NCBI GenBank assembly: GCA_021209875.1
Contig: JAGYVD010000006.1
Location: 3,038,001 to 3,102,000, forward strand
Length of the DNA stretch: 64,000 nt
Direction of reading: 5' to 3'
Source: Rosellinia necatrix
Lineage: Eukaryota; Ascomycota; Sordariomycetes; Xylariales; Xylariaceae
A program made the position numbers and the translations under genes. The notes beneath the pieces are model-generated. The model was not told where the DNA came from, searched no databases, and saw only the letters and a program-made list of their open reading frames with translations. Every line of letters starts with the position of its first letter. The first letter of the stretch is position 1. Positions 48,115-58,859 of the stretch are shown here, piece by piece.

Positions 48115-49347
48115 GGGGCTTGATAGCGTTTCTGCTGGTTCCTGCTGGTTTCTGCTGGTGTCAAAGATTACCAAACTAAACACAAGAGCCCACAGCATCT
48201 TTCTGTTAACCAAGAGTCACGTGATCTCTGGTAACAGCATATCTGTTGCATGTGTGGCTATAATTTTTAGATAATCATCAACTAGTGTCTTACTGTATGG
48301 AGTAGGTTAAATCCTTCATCGCCCTCTTACAACCCCTCTATGAACACCCCTGTCTAAAACCCCTCCCTACCTCTCTCTACCTCCGGCATGCTAACCTCCC
48401 TAGATATCGCGTCATCTAAGCTGAATATTCTACTCGACTCAATCAAGGAATCGCCCTATTTACCCTACATCTCAGTAATTGCATTTGCACTCCCTTAATA
48501 CGATGCACAGGAGTCGGGAACTAGTCAGTTGGTCCAAACCCGGCTTCCGGATATAGACAGCCATCCGAGGATGTAGCCCTTGGCGATGATCTGATAACGG
48601 AAGCTCGGTGGTGCTCGGATCAGATTAATTCCCTTGGCGCCCTTTGAAGGTCATTCATTGGACACGGAACTAATTTACGACCTCGGGGACGATGGCGCTT
48701 AAAAGGATAGAGGATGGAATGGGTGAGCAAAATAGGGATAGCATGCTATCCTCAAACGGAGTGTTACCACCATGCGGGAGTTTTCCCTCTTATAGCATAG
48801 GTCCGCGAGGGAGAAAAATTCGTAGAAGAGGGGTTACGTTTTTGATCAAAGAGTAGGGCATGGTCATGAGAAACCGCCAACTCGCGCGCATAACTATTTC
48901 TCAGCTTCAGAGTTGTCGCCTATCTTATTTAGGATCGCGTTTTGTAAACGATGAGATGTCTGTCACTGCGGTTGCTTTCATTATTAAATGTGACCCTTTT
49001 ACTAACATGAAGGTTATCGGGATGAACAAAAATATTCAGATGAAACTCCTTGTACTAATGACTTGGCTCAACTGACGCCACAGAAAACTTACCCCATTTG
49101 GGTTCAGATCCGATTGATAAGATGGATCTGATAAGATTTGATAAGACCTTCATAGCGATGGTGGGACTCTATACCTGGCGGGCGAGACCGGAAGCTCGCG
49201 CCTTTGGGGGGCTTTACGTGGGGTTTCTTCTCTACTCAAATAGAGGAGGGCGTGTGGCCCTGCCGTCAGCCCTTCTTTGCTTGCTATTTTTCCCCCTCCT
49301 CTATCATAGCCGTGGCTGCCACACATATCAATTTCCCCTGAACTTCG
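48115..49347. other. Intergenic region
   Basis: Three direct copies of TTCTGCTGGT occur at about 48128-48160, right behind the transposase-like gene. Several AGATCTGATAAG-like words near 49110-49150. No gene. Confidence 0.4.
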
Positions 49348-50933
49348 ATGGCGGAATCACAGCTTCGCAGCCTCGCGGCTGAGATCACAAAACTGGCAGA
49401 TTCGTTCGCCTCGTCCCTAGAGGAAAAGAAACTGCCCGAGGCGAACTTTACCATCGATAGCCCGATGAGCCATAAGGGAATCACGGCCGAGATGTTCATG
49501 ACCAGGCAAAGCCTCTGTGATAAACTAATGGACATGTGGTATCTGGTCCAAGGCCCGAGTGAGAGCGTGTATAATTACGTCCACAATGTAAGGCAGACCC
49601 CCCTTCCTCCTTCCTCCTTCCTCCTCCCTCCCCCTCATCTTCATGGGCCAGAAGCGTGTCTAAAAATTCCTAGGTCATCCCAGACGCCGCCTGCCTCAAC
49701 GTCCTCAACCATTTCGACTTCTGGTCCGCCGTGCCTGTCGGGGGCTCGGCCAGCTACTCGGAGATCGCGGAACGCGTGTCGCTGCCGCAGGACGTCGTCG
49801 CCCGCATGCTCCAGCACGCCGTCACCCTGCGCCTCTTCGAGGAGGCGGAGGCGGGGGGCGGCGCGTCGCGGGTCCGGCACACCAGCCGGTCGGCGGCGCT
49901 CGCGCGGCAGGCCGGCCTGCAGGCGCTCGTCTCGTCCGTCCTGGACATCACGGGCGCCCCGATGATGGCCCTGACCAGCGCGCTGGAGAGGCACGCGAAG
50001 GGGAAGACGGAGCTGAGCCAGGACATGGACAAGACGGCCTTCGCCCTGTTCCACGGCACCGGCCCGCTCGGGAAGAAGCACGTCAACTCGTGGGAGTACC
50101 TGGAGAACGACGGCGAGGGGGAGAGGCGCGGGTGGCGCCAGGAGAAGTTCGTCGAGTTCATGAGATACATCAAGGAGATCTTCCAACTCGAGGGCGTCGT
50201 CCTGGATGCGTATGATTGGAAGTCGGCAGGGGCGGCAACCATCGTCGATGTTCGTACCACTCATCATGAAGCAAGCAAAAAAAAAAAAAAAAGGGAGGGG
50301 GGGAAGGTGATTTGATAGCTAACACGTGCGCGCTAGGTCGGCGGGTCGGCAGGCCACGATGCGATCTTGCTCGCGCGGAAGTACCCCGAGCTGAAGCTGA
50401 TCGTGCAGGACATGCCGATGGTCAGGCCGGTGTTCGAGGCGGACTGCCCGGACGACGTGCGGGACCGGGTGTCGTTCGTCGAGCACGACATCTACCAGCC
50501 GCAGCCGATGCAGGCCGACATCTACATGGTCAAGCTCATCCTGCACGACTACTCGGAGGCCGAGGCGGCCAAGATCCTCAGGGCCCTGACGCCCAGCCTG
50601 CGGCCCGGGAACCGCGTGATCGTCATCGAGTACATCGGCAAGGTCGACGAGGGCGGCGGCGACGACGACGCTGAGAAGAAGAAGAAGGAGGAGGAGGACA
50701 AGGAGGAGGGGGAGGAGGAACAGCAGCAGCAGCAGCAGCCCCTGCCGCTCTCTGTCCGCCAGATGGGCACCGCCACCGACCTACGGATGATGGCCATCTT
50801 CAATGCCAAGGAGCGCCCGGCCGAGTCCTATCGGGACATCTTCAGGGCCGCGGACGAGCGGTTCGATGTCACCAACGTGAAGGCCGACCCCTTGAGTTTC
50901 ATGGCCGTGATTGAGGCTGTTTGGCGGGGCTGA
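49348..50933 (+). CDS. SAM-dependent O-methyltransferase (fungal secondary-metabolism type)
   Basis: Transfers methyl from S-adenosylmethionine to a hydroxyl of an unknown, probably phenolic, substrate. Exons 49348-49587, 49674-50249, 50337-50933; 470 residues. N-terminal dimerisation/winged-helix part (PDAACLNVLNHFDFWSAVP, SYSEIAERVSLPQDVVARML). SAM-binding motif I VDVGGSAGHDA lies right at the second splice junction; then YPELKLIVQDMP, RVSFVEHDIYQPQP, DIYMVKLILHDYSEAEAA (catalytic His-Asp) and GNRVIVIEYIG. Between this and the family-like TATDLRMMAIFNAKERP there is an unusual low-complexity insert of Lys, Glu and Gln (about 50670-50740). Both introns are phase 0; intron 2 contains an A tract. 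Convergent with a tyrosinase. Confidence 0.9.
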
Positions 50934-51219
50934 GTGGTGCAAAAATGTATCTTTCTAGCTTTATAACCTATATTCTGCTCCTGTAAAAAAAAAAAAAAAA
51001 AGTTATATCGGTGATCAATTAAGGTATGGACTGCGCTATGTAACACGGTAACCCCCGATATTTTGATCATGGAAGAGGGCTCCCCGGGATTAGAAATGAC
51101 TTCAGCCGCACATATGATATATCAGACGCTAATAACACAATACATATATATTAGCTGCTTCCGCGGCTATGGGGCACTCCCTAGTCGCAAAAAAAAAAAA
51201 CCCTCTTTTATCTCTTCCT
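50934..51219. other. Short convergent intergenic region
   Basis: 3' flanks of the methyltransferase and tyrosinase genes, 286 bases, with A tracts near 50985 and 51189. Confidence 0.5.
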
Positions 51220-52590
51220 CTAATAATTGTATCGATAGCAAAGGGTGTCGCCCGAGAGGGTGTCAATGATCTGGCGGATCGTCACATCCGGCCGGATGCC
51301 CCCCATGTAGATGACCGTGTCCAGGGTCAGCGGGTTGCCGTTGATGTCCGTGCCGTCGATGGAGGCGTAGCGGTTGCCGGGGTCGGCTAGCTCCCATATC
51401 CGCCACGCGCGGTCGACGAAGGTGTGGTGGAACCAGAAGAAAGGCTCGGAGGGCGAGGCGTACACGTCCGCCATGACGCCCCCGACGCCGTTGTGCCCGT
51501 ATCCGTGAGGCCTGTGACACCCCCCCCCCCCCCGGTGTTAGCGGAGCCGGGTCAAATCGATCATCCACGTGAGGCAGATGCCGGGACTTACCCGTACTCG
51601 AGACATTTCTCGAAATCCTGATACCTGGCGTTGGATAGACACTATTGGTGCTCCATGGTTAGTTTACCATGAAGATGTACGAATGACTTATAAGATTCCA
51701 CAATCGTCATGAAGGATATCCTTAACAATGTCGATGGCCTAGTGAAGCCTTTGGGAGGGGGAGGGGGAGAAGGGGGGGGAGCTTACCGAGTTGATATATG
51801 CGGTGCTGCATTGCGCCGTGTCCGCGGCATTGCCCTGACGGCTAAGGCAGTGGGGACTGTTGCCGCTGCCGGGGCCGATATTTGCGGTGAGCCCAGCGAA
51901 CACGCCGTCGGTAACGCAGTGGCTATTGGGGCCCAGGGTGCCGAGGTACGTGGGGCTGAAGACGTCCGAGGACGAGAAGGCACCGGCGTGTTTGGTCTCG
52001 TCGAACCAGAAGAAGGCCGCGGTAAAGCCGCACTCTTCGCGCAGGACCTGCTCGAAGGCCCATACGAAATACCGGTGCCATGGTAGGAACTTCTGGTTCT
52101 GATGCACGTTGGGGGTGTACATCTGGTGCAGGCGGGCAAAGTCCTCCCATCTACTCGTCGAGACTGAAAATGCGCCGGACGGTGGCTTGTTCATCAGGCA
52201 CTTGAAGGCGCTCATGAGCGCCTGCCTATCCGCCGTGGAGTAGTCGTCCCATTCATAACGGATGTTGGGGCTCGAGGAGCATGAACCCGCGGCGGTCGAC
52301 TCTACGTTGGGTACGTTTTTCGTGTTGGCCAACTCCTCTGGTGTTGCTGTATCGTTGTAAGTCGCCGGGTCGGACTTTGCTTTGGGAGAATTCGCAAATT
52401 CTCGGACGGCGTCTGCGAAAGGTACTAGGGTATGATCCATGCCATCAATTGGCAGCAGGGGAGCCAAGCCGCCGCCGTTGATTCCATTCCAGAAGCTTGT
52501 AGGCGCGTTCTCAACCGCCCTCTTGACGCCTGGGAGTCCGGCCACGAGCGTGGCGCCACAGAGGACTTGTGAGATTAGCGAGAGATGCAT
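51220..52590 (-). CDS. Tyrosinase (secreted, type-3 copper)
   Basis: Oxidises monophenols and diphenols to quinones; secreted, short form. Exons (minus) 52590-51787, 51641-51592, 51511-51220; 381 residues. Signal peptide MHLSLISQVLCGATLVAGLPG. CuA ligands: His in RLHQMY, His in PNVHQN and His in FLPWHRYF. CuB ligands: two His in PHGYGHNGVGG and His in FFWFHHTFVDRAW. The 50 nt middle exon supplies YQDFEKCLEYG and the next splice regenerates GPHGYGHNG, supporting the model. Intron 2 carries a run of about 14 G's on the coding strand. No long C-terminal inhibitory domain, as in Streptomyces-like and some short fungal tyrosinases. The upstream in-frame start is GTG, so ATG 52590 is used. Neighbouring methyltransferase suggests a phenolic pathway, by inference only. 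Confidence 0.92.
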
Positions 52591-52715
52591 CGTCTCTCCC
52601 CAATTCACTATAGGACCAAATTTTTTTTAAATTTTTTTTTTTTTTAAATTTTTGGAAATAACAAAGTAGAGTTAACCCAAGTTAGCGGATATAGGAGGAG
52701 ATCAGAATAGTCATT

Positions 52716-52842
52716 GAAGTGCCAAGAGCCAAGAGTCAAAAGCCAAGAACTAAGAATCGGGAGCCAAGAGCTAATAGTCGGGAGCCAAGAGCCAAGAGCT
52801 AAGAGCCAAGAACTGAGATCTAAGATCTAAGGGCCAAGACAC
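52716..52842. repeat. Degenerate tandem array of GAGCCAA units
   Basis: Around 15-17 variants of a 7-base unit (AGAGCCA, AGAACTA, GGGAGCC and similar) over ~125 bases, upstream of the tyrosinase gene. Confidence 0.8.
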
Positions 52843-55800
52843 GGAAACACATTTGGTGCGGAGACGCAAGTGTTTGTATATGATTTAAGAAACAAGGGGT
52901 GGATGTTCGGTTAGCGCATCATCCCGTAGAGCACTCTACACTCTACGCTCTACACTGGTTACTTGTACTTCGTTTTCTGGGCCTACATAGACCGGGCAGT
53001 CCTGATCGGCATTACGTATGAATCCGCCCCTCTCCCTACATCGTAGCGCAATCATACGGCGACAAGGCCTAGTTATGTTCAGATGGTGCGAAAACACCTC
53101 GCTACTTTGATTAGATGCATCCGTCTTACTAAGATTTAGTGCGACCCACGAGAAAGCACGGCCAGAAGCTGCCAAGGGGAGAGGTAGGACCGATTCCTAG
53201 CCTCGTACGTGGTGTTGTGGGATGATGCTCCTGGCGCGCTCCTGGCCCGCTAGCTCGGACTGGGGTGAGATCCGTCTGTTCGCTTACACTATTTCGTATA
53301 ACTAGCATCGTGACTCTTCGGTTGTGCTGGACTTGGACAACAAAGGCTTGGGTTGGGCGGGATCGTAACGGTCCATCCTAGAACCAAGCTGACAACTCTT
53401 AAGCTATTTAGCACTATAACCATACACGGTTACGGAGTAGGCTACGGTACCAAGACAGATATAGCTGCCCTACATACCGTACCCGTACCATTCATGCGCT
53501 AGCCCAGGTTAGATTACCATCTATGTATAGGATCGACCTTGCAGATCCGGATCCGGCCAACAGACCATGATACCCATTCCTCGTGTTCTGCTTGTGTGGC
53601 CCGACACCACAAGTTCTCACCGTTCGTTCTATCGGTGTGTTTTTTTTTTTTTCTGCGAATCTACAGTGAGTCTCGATATCTGAGTACGGATTATGGGCAA
53701 TAGTGAATCCATGGCCGTTGGCATGCAGTTCCGGTAGTACGTCGGTCGTGATGAAGGCTTTGTTTTACAGATAACTAGTCATTTACGTAGAGATATATAG
53801 GACTCAAACGGGAATACGAGAAAAGAAAAAGAGCGTTAGCCCGCTTGTGGTCTAGATCCGGTACGGTCACATTCAAATATACCAGGGAGACCGCGACACT
53901 TTCGGTGCCAGGCACGCATAGCTCACGCATAGCTCGTTCAGGCTCGTTGTACCCATAAGTTATACAGGAATACGAGAACACCATCCGAAGTCGCTGAGAA
54001 GTCAACCGTCTTTAGTGCAGTCCGACTATGGGGGTGGACGATACCTCCATAGAGAGCTATGTCCACTAGTCGGGTAGCCGGTGGTCAATGACTCGGCGGG
54101 CAGGGGTGTCATATTGAGTGGTGTGATCGATGCGTAGAGTAGCATTGGCGATGCTACTATTGAAGTATGACGACAGCATCAGCCCTCTTTCCTCCCCTTT
54201 TTTTTCCTTTTTGACGGTAGCCAGACATGGGGTCTGCCATACCCGGATAAATCATTTCGTTTTGATTTTGATTTTGTTTTTGATTTTGTCTTTGTTTTTT
54301 TTTTTTGTTTTTTTTTTTAACTCATCGTGAGTTCTTTATCCCTCGCATGGTCTCTCTCCCCAAGCTCTCCAATGTCCACGTGCATATTACACAGACTATT
54401 GACGCACAGGGATATTGCTCTTACGTATCGGCATTGGACCGACGTCACATTGCGCTAATTCGACAACAAAGATCATTCGGGCTGACTACCTAGTACCTAC
54501 CCAACCCGATGGGACGTAAAATGCTGCCGTAAGACAACACACTACCACTACCGGCACCAGGCTGCGCCTGAGAAACATGCTGCAGGACAATACATGAGTG
54601 GCGTTTATAGCTGGGCTGAATAAATTAAATATAATAAAGCTGCTTGATGGTAGATGAAAAAGCGGGAGCGTTGGCACTGATAACTTGACTAATAGCTGTG
54701 ACAATAGTGACCTGGGACGGCAGTTGGCGTGTTCGTAGGCATCATGGCGGCTGTCCTGTCCAGGTAATCCAATCCATACCAATCTCAATACAAAGTGTAA
54801 GCGACTTAATGACTAGGCTCTGAGAGTGAGATGTCCTCCTGTGAGCGGGGGTGGCAAGGCAGGGAGGGCACTTGATACCCAGCCTTGGGGTTGGGTCGGG
54901 GGAGGGGGGGGGATTTGGCTGTACCGACACAGCCCGACGATGAGGGGTCAAGAATGAGACTGGGTTAGGGCTGTTGTGTGAAAATGACAAGACCAACAGC
55001 CGATGATGCGAACAATGACGCCAGTGCCTGGGGAGGCTGGCTCGAGAATATTAGATATTAGAATGGGATTAAAACGCGCGCCGAGAGTTCAGAACTCGTA
55101 TTTGAGCTGCAGAAGGATACATGAACCCTTGGTAGCTTAGCATAGTGATTCTAATCATGTAACCCCCCCCAACAGAAAAGGCCATGCATATGAAGTATGA
55201 GATAGAGTAAGTTAGATGGCTAGAGAGAGAGGTGGTATTGTCATTCTAGCCTGTCGCGAACGCGACACATCTGTCCATCCGCCAGAGGCATTGGAGAATC
55301 CCACCCCGTGTTTTTGAGATAGGCAAGGGAGGCCATGTCAATCGCGTGGCAGTGGTGTATTATCCCTTTGAGTTTGCATTGCTGTCAATCATATGAACAA
55401 GATTACGCCCTATAATTACAGAAGCCCCGAGGGACAGTAAATCAGGGAATTCAATAATGTTAAGCAATATGCCCTACTCAAGCTAGAATGTACTAGAAAA
55501 AAAAGGATTATGTGTTAAACTTATGTTCCGGGCCACTCTCGATGCCCTTCTTGATGCCCTCCATGTGTGCAAACAGGATGATTTGCAAAAAAACCCCCTC
55601 CTCGACACCTCGGGTCATAGACTCTCGTCCGCCACATCAGCGCGGAGATAGGATGGATGCCACCCGTTACGCGACCCAAGTAGTCTACACTAATAGCAGC
55701 GTAAGACGAGCGCGCCGCAGAAGCACATATGCCGTATCCCTTCTTCAAATGAGAGCCGACGATTTCATTCTCAGCTCTTGTTCCTTCAGCGGCGCAGCCC

Positions 55801-56320
55801 TCGGTTATGACTGTCGTGCGCCCGACGCAATCTCCACGTGGGATCGTGGACTTTCCTTTGGCCGCAGGGCACTGTTTTCTTGAGAGTCCTAGCACCAAGA
55901 TATGACAGGGAGGCATTGTAGGCGAGGCAACCCGACGGCCAGGTCTCGACTACTCATAATAGCGGTTGCCTGCATTGATTGACTTTCGGGAAATTTCCCC
56001 GCCCGGTCTAGAATCGTCGCTAGAGGTTCGTATGTCTGGAGCGACCGAATGTTACTTATCTAGACCACCGTCGCCAGAAATGAGCATTCGCAAATACTGT
56101 CAGATGCAATAGACGTGACTGGATTAGTCGAGCTGCTGCTGACAGCAGAAATGGTAAAACGGGTAGCTGTGGTCTACGAAAAACACACCTGGTTGTTCTT
56201 AACAGATGAGTACTTTGAGCCAGCTAAGTAACCGTCACGGCCATTGGTATTATTGGTATGGTTGCACAATACAGTCTCTTAGCAGTAATCCTCATCGCAA
56301 TGGTGTGGAATAGAGAAAGT

Positions 56321-56340
56321 TTCACGCTTGAAAGCGTGAA
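56321..56340. repeat. Perfect hairpin, 9 bp arms
   Basis: TTCACGCTT and AAGCGTGAA separated by GA. Roughly 210 bases past the stop of the minus-strand UFD1 gene. Role unknown; could be chance. Confidence 0.5.
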
Positions 56341-56552
56341 TGAACACCATGTGGTATATTGATTTCACGCCCTCGCACTACCAGCGCGGAGGTTTAATAC
56401 AAATCATCAGATCGGTACGCGCTAACTTTAGTAAAATGCCAATATACACTCAAGAAACATACAGCACATCCTGTATGGCCGGGTATCAAGTAACACGAAC
56501 CTTCTACCAACTCCATCTATATGCAAAGTCCAATCATCTCATCCCGCTTCGC

Positions 56553-58859
56553 CTACTCCTTCATGGGGGCCCAATTCATAAGCCATTCCCGAGCTTTGTC
56601 CATATCAGGTCCTACAACCTCACACGATGCTATACACCACTCTTGATCCCAGACCTTGTCGCTTGCCAGTATCTCGGCAAACATTCGTCTTCGTTGATTG
56701 GACTCGTCCACGCAAAAGTACATGGGTGCTTGGGCGTCCATAAACGCATCGACCAGTGGTTTGATGATGGGAAGCACGGCCTGCGCTGAGGATCCTTTGG
56801 CTTCGAGGGACGTGTTCGCCCGTCCCACCTTGCACCACTCGTTCCGGCACCATCTCTTACCACAGCCCGTCATCATCTGTGAGAGGTATTTCCGTTCGAT
56901 GCGTCGTTTCATTGCCTTTCCCTCCGGGTCGTGTAGACTGACGTAGAGGGGGGAAAAGCATAGAGAGCAAAGACCGATCTCATTCCCAGGGCCTTGTCCC
57001 GCCCGTGTCCCTATCCCCACGGCTCCATTTTTGCCCACGCCGTGCAAGGTGCGCCCACAATTAGCATTGCGGCACACTGCAGGTTTGGGCCGGTGCGCCT
57101 TCTCGATTTCGTGGTGTTTTAGATGGGTCGCCATGTCACGAAGCCGGATTATTTTAGAGCAGAGGTGGCAGTCGGTAGTACGGGCGCCGTCGGCGAGTTC
57201 GTGCGCCGAAAGACCAGATAGGAGGGTCTCAGCAGAAGGGTTGAACGGATCTCCTTCCTGGGGTACCTCTAGGTGGCAAAACCTACATAGGATAACCTTG
57301 CCTGGGCAGAGAGATGTCCGATGCCGTGCTAGGTCTGCAAGCGAGTTGGTTGTGAATGGACAAGCTGGACACTGGCGTTGTGTGTGATGCATGTAATCGT
57401 GCTTTAGCTTGCTTCTCTGCGATGAGCCGTTGGCGACATCATGAGGACAGTGCCAGTGTTCTTTCCACTCAATAGATGCCTTCTGGAAAACATTACCGCA
57501 TTCCGGGCATGCAATATTGTTGCGGCGACAAAAGTTCTCGTGGAGAGCCATAGTGCGTTTAGGGACCCATTGACGGCAATTACCGCATTGATCCTCGTCC
57601 GGACCATGCCCTTCCGTAGCTTCATCCGTGGCAGGATGGCCTGTGTCGTTGTGACTGGTGGTGATATTCCTTGCGCGAATCCTAAAGGGGCGTGGGAGGC
57701 TATTCGACTCGGCAGAGGGTAAGCGATGGCTATACCCATGAACAGAAATGAGTAGAGCCTCGGCTTCATCCAGCTCGACATTGGTTGGTAAGATGGTGAT
57801 ACGCTTGACGCCGCTCTCTGTCTCAGGGAAGGCGAAAGCGCCAAACACATATTCGGATTCCCGTGGCGAAGCCCTCTGGCGCGACGATTTTGGACTCACA
57901 TATAGGTCAACGCCATGCTCGTCATCGAGTCCGCTAATTTCAACCTCCAGAGCACGCGACCGAGCCCAAGAAGGTAATTCGTAGTCGACATAATCGCCTG
58001 GCAGAACCTGGCCGTCCACCGCCTTCCAAATGTTGAGTTCCTGGCCAACCGAGCTCCCCCCTGCCGCGGCTGGAGCGGTTTGCGCACTGGCCATGATCCG
58101 CCGCATTGTTTCTCGTGCTTGCTCCTCGTTAAGCGCCTCGATGTCGACTTCCAGATCGGTATCTACAACGCAGATGCCGTCACAGGCCGGGCGAAACTGA
58201 TCGATAAGGAAACGAAAGGTCTCGCCTCTGACACCACGGACGGATAGGGATGCGCCATTTGACAAGGTTGTGAAACTCTCGCGCAACTGACGTTCCAGGA
58301 GAGCTTTCCAGTCGTCGGGATTATAACCGGCCTCGAGGGGCCGTAAGCGGACGTAGGTGCCTTTAGGCGGCTGTTTCGCGTGTATCGTGATATGAGGAAC
58401 GGCGGAGGGCTTGGCGTCGGTATTCGCAGCGTCCGTCGAGGAGGTGATGTCGCATGGAGGCGTGAGTTGGTCGGCAGTGATCCCGAGAGCCTCCATCAGA
58501 TACGGACTGAGGAGAACGTGGTTCTCGTTGGCAGAAAACTCGCGGATACCAGCATAAACCGTCTTACCGTTTTCCTCGTTCACGAGATGAAACATGAGAG
58601 GGTTTGGGAGATGCTGGGAATTCGAATGCGAGATGGGCTGTCGAGGATTGGCATAGGGATTCTGTTGATCGAAGGCGGTAAAGGACGAAAACGAAGCGGC
58701 ATGATCAGCGCCGCTCGATAGCCTTGCGGAGGCAGCCAGTAGTTGCTCGAGCGCTGACTGTGGCAGTATGATCTTGTCTCCGTTTAGATCTGTGTTCGGT
58801 AATGTGGCTGTAAAGGTAGCCGACCACTCGACGGTCGGCATGGTCGCCTGTTCTGCCAT
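56553..58859 (-). CDS. UFD1-domain protein with C-terminal zinc fingers
   Basis: Single exon, 768 residues. The N-terminal part is Ufd1-like: ILPQSALEQLLAA, NPLMFHLVNEENGKTVYAG, REFSANENHVLLSPYLMEAL, ITIHAKQPPKGTYVRLRPLE and LRESFTTLSNGASLSV are the double-psi barrel elements shared with Ufd1, the Cdc48/p97 cofactor. After a linker comes a run of Cys/His fingers: C-x2-C-x11-H-x3-C in the CGNCRQWVPKR region, then CPECGNVFQKASIEWKEH, CPACPFTTN, ILCRFCHLEV and DCHLCSKIIRLRDMATHLKHH, which look TRAF/XAF1-like. A cysteine-rich tail includes GKRWCRNEWC. Together this suggests a Cdc48-linked or ubiquitin-pathway role, by inference. No membrane segment. Conserved-looking and uninterrupted. Confidence 0.87.
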   Translation of the reverse strand: MAEQATMPTVEWSATFTATLPNTDLNGDKIILPQSALEQLLAASARLSSGADHAASFSSFTAFDQQNPYANPRQPISHSNSQHLPNPLMFHLVNEENGKTVYAGIREFSANENHVLLSPYLMEALGITADQLTPPCDITSSTDAANTDAKPSAVPHITIHAKQPPKGTYVRLRPLEAGYNPDDWKALLERQLRESFTTLSNGASLSVRGVRGETFRFLIDQFRPACDGICVVDTDLEVDIEALNEEQARETMRRIMASAQTAPAAAGGSSVGQELNIWKAVDGQVLPGDYVDYELPSWARSRALEVEISGLDDEHGVDLYVSPKSSRQRASPRESEYVFGAFAFPETESGVKRITILPTNVELDEAEALLISVHGYSHRLPSAESNSLPRPFRIRARNITTSHNDTGHPATDEATEGHGPDEDQCGNCRQWVPKRTMALHENFCRRNNIACPECGNVFQKASIEWKEHWHCPHDVANGSSQRSKLKHDYMHHTQRQCPACPFTTNSLADLARHRTSLCPGKVILCRFCHLEVPQEGDPFNPSAETLLSGLSAHELADGARTTDCHLCSKIIRLRDMATHLKHHEIEKAHRPKPAVCRNANCGRTLHGVGKNGAVGIGTRAGQGPGNEIGLCSLCFSPLYVSLHDPEGKAMKRRIERKYLSQMMTGCGKRWCRNEWCKVGRANTSLEAKGSSAQAVLPIIKPLVDAFMDAQAPMYFCVDESNQRRRMFAEILASDKVWDQEWCIASCEVVGPDMDKAREWLMNWAPMKE

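Larger units (their letters stand above)
52591..56552. other. 4 kb gene-free stretch
   Basis: No gene supported. Contents: A/T tracts right upstream of the tyrosinase (52618-52650), a GAGCCAA-type tandem array (52716-52842), homopolymer T runs near 53640 and 54297, and a 9+2+9 hairpin at 56321-56340. An ORF at 55521-55916 (-) has no recognisable features. Confidence 0.45.

Noticed and set aside
49348..52590. Secondary-metabolite gene cluster
   Set aside because: Only a methyltransferase and tyrosinase; no PKS, NRPS, terpene synthase, P450, transporter or regulator in the window.
55521..55916. 131-codon minus-strand ORF
   Set aside because: No domain, no signal, overlaps an equally long plus-strand ORF; likely chance.
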